DNA of 17,762 nt from JBCDAP01 sp038747915 (GTDB lineage: Bacteria; Planctomycetota; Phycisphaerae; Phycisphaerales; UBA1924). The notes under the pieces are model-generated. The model was not told where the DNA came from, made no database searches, and worked only from the letters and a program-made list of their open reading frames with translations. Made by a program: the position numbers and the translations under genes. Below, piece by piece: positions 7,772-15,393 of this stretch. The DNA lies in contig JBCDJJ010000074.1 in the NCBI GenBank assembly GCA_038747915.1, positions 1-17,762 of the forward strand, written 5' to 3'. Each line of letters begins with the position of its first letter. Position 1 is the stretch's first letter.

Positions 7772-8017
7772 TCAGTTCGCGGCGGCACGAAACTGGGCGT
7801 CCTGCGGCATGCTCACGGCGTGCCAGACCACCTCACCGCTCGCGACATCAGCCTGGTGGCTCGACGGTCCCGCCGCCTGCGAGACTGGCACCACGCAGAA
7901 AATGACCGCTGCCACGGCAGCAGCGGCCGTGACAGAACGGTTCATCACACCAAAGGCACCAAGAACAGAGCGCGCGAAGAGACGACGAGCGGTCAACGCA
8001 CCGGTCGAACGCGACAT
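7772..8017 (-). CDS. Small exported peptide precursor, 81 aa
   Basis: The start at 8017 is chosen over the frame from 8071 because AAAGGA lies seven bases before this ATG. The N-terminus is basic (ARRLFARSV), followed by a hydrophobic stretch at about 30-43 (TAAAAVAAVIFCVVPVS) and a likely signal-peptidase site after SQA. This would release a peptide of about 33 residues beginning AGPSSHQAD and ending QFRAAAN. No family is recognised. It lies 66 bases upstream of the 218-aa gene on the same strand and may be in the same transcript. It could be a small secreted factor or just a minor exported protein. Confidence 0.6.
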   Translation of the reverse strand: MSRSTGALTARRLFARSVLGAFGVMNRSVTAAAAVAAVIFCVVPVSQAAGPSSHQADVASGEVVWHAVSMPQDAQFRAAAN

Positions 8018-8732
8018 GGGAGATTCCTTTCGATCAGCAAGACTTCGAATCCGAACGAGCCGCTTCCACACGGCTCTCCAATAGAGAGTTGAAACTGGGA
8101 CTTTTGGACTGTGGTAGGATCATGCACCAACCGCTGGCCACAGCACATCGTGATTCGATCACCCAGTGAACGGCTTGCAAGTGGCCTCGAGTAACATCTA
8201 CTACAGCCCTCGAACCGAGCGGTTCATTATTCGTACTGCCCACATAAGGGGGTGGCGAGACGTGCTCATCCAACCACATCGCAGCGATAGGCACCGCAGA
8301 ACGTCGATCCGCTCATCATCGCAGCCTTCGCCAACGCCCACACCGTGAGCTGTGACGCGAAGCATGTCTGTCCCAGCTCGATGGCTCGAGCCACATAACG
8401 CACCGTGCTGTCGCTATCGAGGAAGGGGCTGCGGCATTCCGTCGTGCCCGGAGAGCGACAGGTGATAGTGCAGCTCGTGCGCAATCAGCAGAGCCATCAC
8501 ACCTGACCCAGTCCGTGCCCAACCAACCACAGAGCAAGATCGAGCACGAAGAGCATAGGTACGCACGACAACCGGCAGGAGGTCATCAACGCATCATCTC
8601 CAGCAATCGAGCGCCGCCCCACTCAAGCAGGTGAAGCGAATACAACGCACGCGCGTGAACACTGTGCGTTGCCGGGTACGCGCCGTGCGCATCGACGCAC
8701 AGCGGCCACGTGGTGTGAGAGGGAAACGGGAA
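8018..8732. other. Long stretch without a supported gene
   Basis: About 700 bases lie between the exported-peptide gene and the dockerin-type gene. Base composition is more even than in neighbouring genes. Open frames here (for example 8034-8294 and 8266-8484, minus strand; 8166-8348, plus strand) show no recognisable domain and no good ribosome site. On the minus strand between about 8640 and 8420, three short hydrophobic or protein-like fragments occur in different frames, each ended by a stop. They might be a decayed membrane-protein gene, but I cannot name a parent. The promoter of the minus-strand block starting at 8017 should be in the right-hand neighbourhood of that start, but no clear -35/-10 pair was found. 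Confidence 0.4.
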
Positions 8733-9524
8733 TCAGCTTCCGAGCGCAGCGATGAGGTCGGTCACGTCGACACCATCGATCGTGCTGTCGTCGTTGAAGT
8801 CCGTCGGGTTGTCGAGGAACGACGCCAGATCGAACGCATCGCTCTCGAACGAGCCGTTGATGTCACCGGGCGCAAAGTCCTCGACCAGCACGACACCGTT
8901 GATCTGGTACCCGAAGCGGCCGCGCCCGCCGAACTCCGCGGCGAACACGTCAAAGTCGACATCGGCCCCGCGGTAGTTGCTGCTGAAGAACGACACCGTG
9001 GTGCCGATCGGGATGAACGAGTCAAACACCGTGTTCGGCTCGGGCGTACCCACGTTGAACATCTGGTTGAACGCCGGATCGTCGGGGCGCGCCCGGAACG
9101 AGAACCCGATCCGCGACGAGCCGATCTGGAAGTCAATGTCGTAGTACTGCTCACCCGGGCCGAAGCTCGCCCGGTCCCACAGCGAGAGCACCGCGTCGAT
9201 GGGCTCATCGACCGCGTCGAGGTTCAAGCTCTCCGCGCCGCCAACGATCGTCAGATCGATGATCTGCGGGCCCAGGTAGTCAGTCAGAGAACCACCCTGG
9301 TTCTGCCGGTTGCCGTCGAAAATCAGCGAACCCGGCCCCGGAACCCGAAAGGTGATCGTCAGATCGGTGTTGCGATAGTTCGTGCCGATATCAAAGCCAT
9401 CGCCAGAGTCAAGATCCTGCACGAACGACTCGGCATCGCCGGTCAGCGTGAAGGTTTGGCCGAGGGCCGACGAAGCGCCGAACGCGAACAACGCAAGCAA
9501 GGCCGACGTGCGTGCGATCATCAT
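8733..9524 (-). CDS. Secreted protein with dockerin-like C-terminal EF-hand pair
   Basis: 263 aa. AAGGAG six bases before the ATG at 9524 sets the start. The signal peptide is MMIARTSALLALFAFGA with likely cleavage after SALG or ALGQ. The mature body (about 22-215) is rich in beta-type, Gly/Asp/Phe segments (SLIFDGNRQNQGGSLTDYLG, YYDIDFQIGSSRIGFSF) and has no catalytic motif that I recognise. The last 45 residues contain GDINGSFESDAFDLASFLD and DFNDDSTIDGVDVTDLIAAL, two Ca-binding-loop-like repeats as in the dockerin-like domains ending many Phycisphaerales extracellular proteins. They presumably act in surface display or anchoring. It is divergent from the 420-aa gene; a possible promoter is at 9744-9771. 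Confidence 0.8.
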   Translation of the reverse strand: MMIARTSALLALFAFGASSALGQTFTLTGDAESFVQDLDSGDGFDIGTNYRNTDLTITFRVPGPGSLIFDGNRQNQGGSLTDYLGPQIIDLTIVGGAESLNLDAVDEPIDAVLSLWDRASFGPGEQYYDIDFQIGSSRIGFSFRARPDDPAFNQMFNVGTPEPNTVFDSFIPIGTTVSFFSSNYRGADVDFDVFAAEFGGRGRFGYQINGVVLVEDFAPGDINGSFESDAFDLASFLDNPTDFNDDSTIDGVDVTDLIAALGS

Positions 9525-9743
9525 GAAGGTCTCCTTAACGAACAGATGCAGCGAGAACACCACGACACCACCCGCCAGCCATCGCGGGCGCCACCAGCCG
9601 GGTGAACAAATCGATGACATCGAGAACGGTCGGGAGGCCGAGGGGCGTGCGACTCACGCACCACGCCGACGTGAAACCCAAGCCATGCCCCGAGAACATC
9701 GAACCGGAGAGTCCAAGGGCCCCCAATAGACCCCATCAGCTCT

Positions 9744-9771
9744 ACGATACGTACGAACATCATTGCGTCAA
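9744..9771 (-). promoter_or_regulatory. Possible sigma-70-type promoter for the dockerin-type gene
   Basis: Read on the minus strand, TTGACG (9771-9766) is followed after 16 bases by TATCGT (9749-9744). The predicted start would leave a leader of about 210 bases before the ATG at 9524. The region is conspicuously AT-rich for this genome. Promoter consensus in this lineage is uncertain, so this is tentative. Confidence 0.3.
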
Positions 9772-9781
9772 TCATTAATGA
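9772..9781. promoter_or_regulatory. Palindrome TCATTAATGA in divergent intergenic region
   Basis: A perfect 10-base palindrome lies next to the candidate -35 element of the leftward promoter and 42 bases before the rightward ATG at 9824. Its position would suit an operator acting on both genes, but a palindrome this short may occur by chance in AT-rich sequence. Confidence 0.25.
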
Positions 9782-9823
9782 AATAATTCTGGCTCCCAGA
9801 CCATCGGCGGATATCCTCTTCCC

Positions 9824-11086
9824 ATGGCCGAAACACGCCTATCGCCCGACGGGGCATCGGTCGCCGACCCCACATGGGCAACGCCCTTGGGGCTGGATCA
9901 GGCATACGCCGACTTCCGTGTGGGCCTGGTCCGGGTGCTCACCTCAGCAGGGGTCGACCCACGTTCCGGCACCTCCATCGCCTCGGCCCTCGGGATCAAC
10001 CGACAGCTCGCGTGGCAGATCGCCACGATCTCCGGCGAGTCCGGCACCGCGCCGGGCCTGGGCGTGCTGCCCGGCAAACGCGGGCTCGACCTCTTCGCCC
10101 AAGCCTGTGAGCGGCAGCTCGACGATCGCTCGCTCGTCGAGGCACTCCGAGCGCGGATGCGCTCACTCGAAGAGGCCATCACCGCGCACACCGGAGACCG
10201 GGCCTCCCTCGGGCTCTTCGCCGCCGCCCTCGACCCGCACACGCTGGGCGACACATCCGAGGCACTCCGGCGCGACGGCTTCCGCGCGCAGTGCACGCTG
10301 CTGGGCATCAAAGCCGCCACGCAGGTCCGCGGCGTGATCTTCGCGCCCTCGCGCCGCGGCGATCCGTCCGCTGTCTCACTCGCGACCTATCAGTGCTTCA
10401 CCGACCTGGTACGCCTCCGTCGCGACCGGCCCTGCCGACTCCTCTTCATCGAAGCCCCGACCCACGACGACGGCTCCCCAGCGATGAGCGCCGACACCAT
10501 GCGTGCGCACATGCAAGAGAAGTTCGAACTCGACGCCGCCCTCTCCACCGGTTCGATCGACGCCGTCGACATCGTCGTCCAGGGCGTCCGCGGGTGGGTC
10601 GTCCTCCAGCCCGGAGAAACCGGCCGGAGCGGCCGCAGCAACCTCGTCTTCACCGGATCCGCCTCCTACGAACACCCCCGCTACCGCACCTCGCGCGACA
10701 TGTACAACCAGATCGGCATGGTCACCTACGTCCCGACCGAGACCATGCACATCGATTGCCTCATACCACGCTCCTTCGCCGAACAAGGGTCCTTGCTCAA
10801 GAACATCTCGGTGAGCTGTTTCGATGCATCCACCGGCCTCCCGATGCGACCGGTCACCACCGACGACCCCGCCTACCTCTTCTCGCTCCTCGAGTCACAG
10901 CCGATCTCGGCGACCGAACTCGCGTGCGACACCACCACCCCCCGCATGGCCGAAGCGGTAGATCGGGCCGCTCGCCGCGTCGGATGCACCATCGATCAAC
11001 TCGTCGGCGTCCGCTTGACATCGAGCTTCGCAATGTCGCCCATGAACTTCGTGGTCTCACGAACCCTGCCCGACCGCGGCGCCTAG
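9824..11086 (+). CDS. Orphan protein, 420 aa, possible N-terminal helix-turn-helix
   Basis: Family not recognised. It is soluble, with no signal peptide. Residues about 22-75 (FRVGLVRVLTSAGVDPRSGT, then SIASALGINRQLAWQIATIS) look like a helix-turn-helix, where SIASALGINRQLAWQI would be the two-helix unit. The middle (about 100-180) is helical. The C-terminal half (about 195-420) is mixed alpha/beta with RPCRLLFIEAPTHDD, AVDIVVQGVRGWVVLQPGE, VTYVPTETMHIDCLIPRSF and a final VGVRLTSSFAMSPMNFVVSR. The layout suggests a regulator with a large sensory or effector domain. The ATG at 9824 has no Shine-Dalgarno but directly follows the AT-rich intergenic region. The protein-like character of this frame is stronger than in either overlapping frame. 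Confidence 0.72.
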   Translation: MAETRLSPDGASVADPTWATPLGLDQAYADFRVGLVRVLTSAGVDPRSGTSIASALGINRQLAWQIATISGESGTAPGLGVLPGKRGLDLFAQACERQLDDRSLVEALRARMRSLEEAITAHTGDRASLGLFAAALDPHTLGDTSEALRRDGFRAQCTLLGIKAATQVRGVIFAPSRRGDPSAVSLATYQCFTDLVRLRRDRPCRLLFIEAPTHDDGSPAMSADTMRAHMQEKFELDAALSTGSIDAVDIVVQGVRGWVVLQPGETGRSGRSNLVFTGSASYEHPRYRTSRDMYNQIGMVTYVPTETMHIDCLIPRSFAEQGSLLKNISVSCFDASTGLPMRPVTTDDPAYLFSLLESQPISATELACDTTTPRMAEAVDRAARRVGCTIDQLVGVRLTSSFAMSPMNFVVSRTLPDRGA

Positions 11087-11173
11087 CGCCACGCGACGCA
11101 CACACGGGCCGCCCAACACACTCTTTCATTCCGTCCACGCGACACCGCGTACACCGGGCTTGTCGCGTCCCTC

Positions 11174-11472
11174 GCGCTCGCCCACCGCCTCACCCTTGGC
11201 GTGCGACTCGTCGGTGCTGGCGTCGCCGTCAACTCAACCGGCACTCCGCCTCCACCGGCATCGACACCCTGAGCGCAACCACCATCACCGGAGACACGCT
11301 CAAGCGGACGCTCGAGACCGCTCGCGTCCCGGAACACGACCAACTCGTTCGCACCGACCACGAACTCCACCTCAACAACGTCATTTCCCATCAGCTCAGC
11401 GACGCCAAGCTCCACGTCACCAACACCTTCTGACCCGACTTCGGCGATGTCTCACTCCAAAACACCATTGGT
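11174..11472 (+). pseudogene. Relic: 5' part of cdsA joined to 3' part of uppS
   Basis: Bases 11174-11200 match the first 27 bases of the intact cdsA (14447-14473) at 25 of 27 positions, with the GTG start changed to GCG. After 15 unmatched bases, 11216-11262 matches cdsA codons 46-61, with one base deleted between codons 50 and 51; after the deletion the frame reads QLNRHSASTGI against ELNRLFTAAGI. In the same frame it continues into uppS from about residue 194: DTLKRTLETA against DTLERELDTA, LVRT, AKLHVTNTF against AELYVTNTL. The uppS tryptophan W249 codon is TGA here (11431-11433), and homology resumes with PDF...SL. The uppS key motif RxSN is HLNN. It is clearly non-functional. Confidence 0.85.
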
Positions 11473-11558
11473 GCCGCCATCATATGCGCGCACACGACGC
11501 GAAACGACGCGTCCAAGCCCATGTCCCCGCACACCTCTGTCTTTCGTGGAGACACACC

Positions 11559-12191
11559 GTGGCCACACAACGCACCCGCCTGTCAAAGGACGAGGCAGCG
11601 CTCCTGCTGATCGATCACCAGTCCGGGCTGATCTCGCTCGTCCAGGACTTCTCGCCCGACGATTTCAAGAACAACGTCCTGGCACTCGCCGACATCGGCA
11701 AGTTCTTCAATCTGCCCACCATCCTCACCACGAGCTTCGATGAAGGACCCAACGGTCCGATCGTCCCCGAGCTCGAAGAGATGTACCCCGATGCGCCGTT
11801 CGTCCACCGGCCCGGCCAGATCAACGCCTGGGATAATGAAGAATTCGTCGAGGCGGTCAACGCAACCGGACGCAAACAGCTCATCATGGCCGGTGTCGTG
11901 ACCGATGTCTGCGTCGCCTTCCCCGCCCTCTCCGCCATCGAGCAGGGCTACGAGGTCTTCGCCGTGACCGACGCGTCCGGCACGTTCAATCACGTCGTGC
12001 AGCAAACCGCGTGGAACCGGATGAGCCAGGCCGGCGTCCAGCTCGTGAACTGGTTCGCCGTCGCATGCGAACTCCAACGCGACTGGCGAAACGACATGGA
12101 AGGACTCGCGAACCTGCTGTCCAATCGCCTGCCGAACTACCGCAACCTCATCACGAGCTACAACCGCATCCAGGCCGCAGCGCCTCATTAA
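11559..12191 (+). CDS. ycaC: YcaC-type isochorismatase-like cysteine hydrolase
   Basis: 210 aa, close along its whole length to E. coli YcaC as I recall it. Shared segments include LLIDHQSGLISLVQD, FKNNVLALADI, NLPTILTTSF, GPNGPIVPEL, RPGQINAWDNE, AGVVTDVCVAFPALSAIE and ACELQRDWRNDMEGL. D19 and C118 are the expected catalytic Asp and nucleophilic Cys of the isochorismatase fold, and R84 occupies the position of the usual Lys, as in YcaC. YcaC forms an octamer or larger ring, but its natural substrate is not known. The GTG at 11559 is chosen because GGAG precedes it by seven bases and the YcaC N-terminus aligns from there. The frame is open upstream through the cdsA/uppS relic but is not protein-like there. 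The next gene is a co-oriented amidohydrolase. Confidence 0.92.
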   Translation: MATQRTRLSKDEAALLLIDHQSGLISLVQDFSPDDFKNNVLALADIGKFFNLPTILTTSFDEGPNGPIVPELEEMYPDAPFVHRPGQINAWDNEEFVEAVNATGRKQLIMAGVVTDVCVAFPALSAIEQGYEVFAVTDASGTFNHVVQQTAWNRMSQAGVQLVNWFAVACELQRDWRNDMEGLANLLSNRLPNYRNLITSYNRIQAAAPH

Positions 12192-12322
12192 CCACGCTCG
12201 AAATCTCGAGATGCCGCGCGCACGCCGCTTCGATAGATCGAGCGAGTCACTCGTCGCGCCCTTCGAGTGCTCCGGCGCCCGTTGGGCGATCGAGCCATCG
12301 CCATCACAGCCCACACCACCAC

Positions 12323-14347
12323 ATGTCAGAGGAGATAACCGCGAGTCACGATCAGCATCACCCGAGCCGTCGCACGATCTTGGGCGCCGGGCTCGCTGCG
12401 ATCGGAGCCGCGGCCACCGGGTGCGCACGCACACAGCGGCCGCCCGGAGCACCTCCTCAGAGCGCGCCCGACACGGTGCTATTCAACGGTCGAATCACCA
12501 CCCTCGATCCTGCGACTCCCGAAGCACAAGCAATCGCCATGGCCGATGGACGTGTCCTCGCCACCGGAACGGACGACGACATCCTGCCGCACGTCAAGCC
12601 CGAGACCATCACGATCGATCTCCGTGGCCGCCGTGTCATCCCCGGGCTCAATGACTCTCACACCCACGTCATCCGCGGCGGGCTCAACTACAACATGGAG
12701 CTCCGGTGGGACGGCGTCTGGTCGCTCGCCGATGCGCTCGAGATGCTGCGAATCCAGGCGGCGCGCACCCCGGCGCCGCAGTGGGTCCGCGTCGTTGGCG
12801 GATGGTCGGAATTCCAGTTCAAAGAACGACGCATGCCCACGGTCGACGAGATCAACGCGGTCTCACCCGATGTACCGGTCTTCATCCTGAATCTGTACTC
12901 CAGCGCGATCCTGAACCGTGCAGCGCTCCGCGCGCTCGGCTACGACCGCGACACGCCCGAGTACGACAGAGGACAAATCGTCCGAGACACCGATGGAAAT
13001 CCAACAGGGCTCCTGCTCGCACGCCCCAGTGCACTCATCCTGTACAAGAGCCTGGCAATGGGTCCGAGGCTCGGCATCCAGGACCAGATCAACTCCACGC
13101 GACACTTCATGCGGGATCTCAACCGCCTCGGCATCACCAGCATCATCGATGCCGGAGGCGGCGGGCAAAACTACCCCGAGGACTACGAGGTCATTCAAGC
13201 CCTCCGTGACCGCGACGAGATGACCGTCAGGGTCGCCTACGACCTGTTCGCACAGAACCCCGGGACCGAACTCGACGATTTCAAACGCTGGACACGCATG
13301 GTCCGACCCGGGCACGGCGACGACATGCTCAAACTCGTCGGCGCCGGAGAGAACCTGACATGGGCCGCAGCGGACTTCGAGATCTTCACACAGCCACGGC
13401 CAGACCTCGCCGGCGACATGGAGAGCCAGCTCGAACCCATCGTGCGACTCCTCGCCGAAGCGCGATGGCCGTTCAGGATCCACGCGACGTACGACCAGTC
13501 CATCACCCGATTCCTCGATGTCTTCGAGCGAGTCAACCAGGAGATCCCGTTCCAGCAGCCAGGTCGAGCCCTGCACTGGTTCATCGACCATGCTGAAACC
13601 ATCAGCGACCGCAACATCGATCGCATCGCCGCCATGGGCGGCGGCATCGCGGTGCAGCACCGCATGATGTTCCAGGGCGAGCACTTCCTCGAACGCTACG
13701 GCGCCGAACAGATCGCACGCACACCCCCGCTCCGCAACATCCTCGACTCCGGTGTACCGCTCGGAGGCGGCACAGACGGTACACGCGTGGCCAGCTACAA
13801 CCCATGGATCTCCCTCGCCTGGATGGCCACCGGACGCACGCTCGGCGGCCTCCAGATGTACACCGACGACAACATCCTGTCCCGCGAAGAAGCGCTCCGA
13901 GTCTGGACACACGGCAGCGCGTGGTTCTCATCCGAGCAGTCACACAAGGGCACGCTCACCCCCGGCGCCTACGCCGACCTCGCCGTCCTCACGCACGACT
14001 ACATATCGTGCCCCGACGCCACGATCAAGGACATCGAATCACTCCTCACCGTGATGGATGGCACCATCGTCCACGCCGCCGGCGAGTTCGCGCCGCTCGC
14101 CCCACCGCTACCCGCGGCGAGCCCGGACTGGTCACCCGTGCGAGAGTTCGGGGGCTACGGCGCACCGCTCTACGTCGCACGGGCCGCTCGTGACCTGCAG
14201 ACCCACACCTGCGCAGGCCACGGGCACCACGGATCCTCGTGCGGACATCACGCGCACACGCACGCACCACTCGTCGCGTCAGCACCCGGCTGGACCGACG
14301 GCCCAGCCCACCCCTGGGACCCCGGGTGCGCCTGCTTCGCCTTCTAG
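12323..14347 (+). CDS. YtcJ-type metal-dependent amidohydrolase, Tat-exported lipoprotein
   Basis: 674 aa. The N-terminus has a twin-arginine motif SRRTILG (R16/R17), a hydrophobic stretch and AATGC with C34 as probable lipidation site, so it is likely folded in the cytoplasm and exported by Tat to an envelope membrane. The amidohydrolase core starts with TVLFNGRITTLDP and has NDSHTHV (H113, H115), IHATYDQS (H387), WFIDHAE (H423) and GGGTDGTRV (D485), the YtcJ-like set of metal ligands. The C-terminus is unusual: 627-647 is His-rich (THTCAGHGHHGSSCGHHAHT), and it ends in DPGCACFAF, with four Cys. This could bind metal. The ATG at 12323 was chosen because the Tat signal starts there; its Shine-Dalgarno is weak. 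It lies 131 bases after ycaC. Confidence 0.88.
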   Translation: MSEEITASHDQHHPSRRTILGAGLAAIGAAATGCARTQRPPGAPPQSAPDTVLFNGRITTLDPATPEAQAIAMADGRVLATGTDDDILPHVKPETITIDLRGRRVIPGLNDSHTHVIRGGLNYNMELRWDGVWSLADALEMLRIQAARTPAPQWVRVVGGWSEFQFKERRMPTVDEINAVSPDVPVFILNLYSSAILNRAALRALGYDRDTPEYDRGQIVRDTDGNPTGLLLARPSALILYKSLAMGPRLGIQDQINSTRHFMRDLNRLGITSIIDAGGGGQNYPEDYEVIQALRDRDEMTVRVAYDLFAQNPGTELDDFKRWTRMVRPGHGDDMLKLVGAGENLTWAAADFEIFTQPRPDLAGDMESQLEPIVRLLAEARWPFRIHATYDQSITRFLDVFERVNQEIPFQQPGRALHWFIDHAETISDRNIDRIAAMGGGIAVQHRMMFQGEHFLERYGAEQIARTPPLRNILDSGVPLGGGTDGTRVASYNPWISLAWMATGRTLGGLQMYTDDNILSREEALRVWTHGSAWFSSEQSHKGTLTPGAYADLAVLTHDYISCPDATIKDIESLLTVMDGTIVHAAGEFAPLAPPLPAASPDWSPVREFGGYGAPLYVARAARDLQTHTCAGHGHHGSSCGHHAHTHAPLVASAPGWTDGPAHPWDPGCACFAF

Positions 14348-14446
14348 TAATCCACACCCGCGCGAGATCACCGCCACCGATCCAGAGCCTCGCACCGTCG
14401 GAGCAGGTGTTCGCCCAACCGCAGACACCGACGTACCTTTCATCGC

Positions 14447-15340
14447 GTGCTCGCCCACCGCCTCACCCTCGGCCCCGTCCTCCTCCTTGCCGTCATCGCG
14501 CTCTTCTGGCTCGACCAGTGGCTCGAAACCGCCATCGGCATTCCCGGTCTCATCGTCCTGCCCCTCCTCCTCCTCGTTGCCGCCGGCGCCGCTGTCGAAC
14601 TCAACCGCCTCTTCACCGCTGCCGGCATCCGCACCACCGCCCCAGCAGTGGTCGCCGCCGCCACGCTCGGCCTGCTCATCTCCGGCTTCACCCGGGAGGA
14701 GGCCGCCGGCGTCTCCGGCGTCGCCCTGGTCGGAACGGTCGGCATCGGCGTGCTCCTCGGTGCGATGCTCTACTACTCGCGGTCACGCGAGCTCCGCGGC
14801 CTCACCGCGGCCAGCAGCGCCACCCTCCTCGCCTTCGTCTACCCCGGCGTGCTCTGCGGCTTCTTCTACGTCGTCCGCCGCGAGTTCGAGCCCGGCGGGT
14901 GGCTCATCCTCGCCATCCTCCTCATCGTGAAAGCGTCCGACATCGGCGCCTTCTTCGTCGGCCGGTCGCTCGGCCGCCACAAGCTCATCCCGTGGGTCAG
15001 CCCCGGCAAAACCTGGGAAGGCCTCGCCGGCGGCGTGCTCACCTCCGCAGCCGTCGCCATGGCCCTCTCCACCCTCTGGACCCCCGCTGGTGGCCACTTC
15101 GGCCATCCCCTCCTCCTGGCAGCGGGCATCGGCGCCCTCTTCGGCCTCGTCGGCCAGGGCGGCGACCTCGTCGCCTCCATGCTCAAACGCGATGCCGGCG
15201 TCAAAGACGCCTCATCCCTCCTCCCCGGCTTCGGCGGCGTGCTCGATGTCATCGACAGCCCCCTCCTCGTCGCCCCTCTCGCCTACTGGATCTTCGCGGC
15301 CCTCGAACTCCTGGCTGACGCCGCACCGAGTCCGGGCTAG
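14447..15340 (+). CDS. cdsA: Phosphatidate cytidylyltransferase
   Basis: 297 aa with a GTG start. The enzyme makes CDP-diacylglycerol from phosphatidate and CTP in the cytoplasmic membrane and is the branch point for phospholipid synthesis. About seven to eight hydrophobic segments are seen. The C-terminal signature SMLKRDAGVKDASSLLPGFG and then GVLDVIDS contains K247, R248, D249, K253, D254 and D267/D270, matching the CTP/metal site pattern S-x-x-K-R-x4-K-D...D. Earlier, KASDIGAFFVGRSLGRHK and SPGKTWEG are also family motifs. No Shine-Dalgarno is visible before the GTG. The upstream intergenic gap is about 100 bases after the amidohydrolase. A damaged copy of its first codons lies at 11174-11262. 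Confidence 0.92.
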   Translation: MLAHRLTLGPVLLLAVIALFWLDQWLETAIGIPGLIVLPLLLLVAAGAAVELNRLFTAAGIRTTAPAVVAAATLGLLISGFTREEAAGVSGVALVGTVGIGVLLGAMLYYSRSRELRGLTAASSATLLAFVYPGVLCGFFYVVRREFEPGGWLILAILLIVKASDIGAFFVGRSLGRHKLIPWVSPGKTWEGLAGGVLTSAAVAMALSTLWTPAGGHFGHPLLLAAGIGALFGLVGQGGDLVASMLKRDAGVKDASSLLPGFGGVLDVIDSPLLVAPLAYWIFAALELLADAAPSPG

Positions 15341-15393
15341 ACTCCTTCCGATGAGCAGGGTCCGAGGTCGACACATTTCAGGGTGGTGAGCGT

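Noticed and set aside
8034..8294. 86-codon minus-strand frame upstream of the exported peptide
   Set aside because: No ribosome site, no recognisable domain, and it overlaps the expected promoter region.
8420..8640. Possible decayed membrane-protein gene on the minus strand
   Set aside because: Short hydrophobic fragments in different frames look protein-like, but no parent family could be named and chance is not excluded.
8631..9605. Long plus-strand open frame (324 codons) rich in Arg, Glu and Val
   Set aside because: It is antisense to the secreted dockerin-type gene, which has a signal peptide, ribosome site and domain. The plus-strand translation has no domain character.
10291..11433. 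380-codon plus-strand open frame
   Set aside because: Its first part is an Arg/His/Pro-rich alternative frame of the 420-aa gene. Only the last 60 or so codons are meaningful, as the uppS/cdsA relic.
12863..13912. 349-codon minus-strand open frame
   Set aside because: Antisense to the amidohydrolase, whose metal-binding motifs are all in the plus frame.
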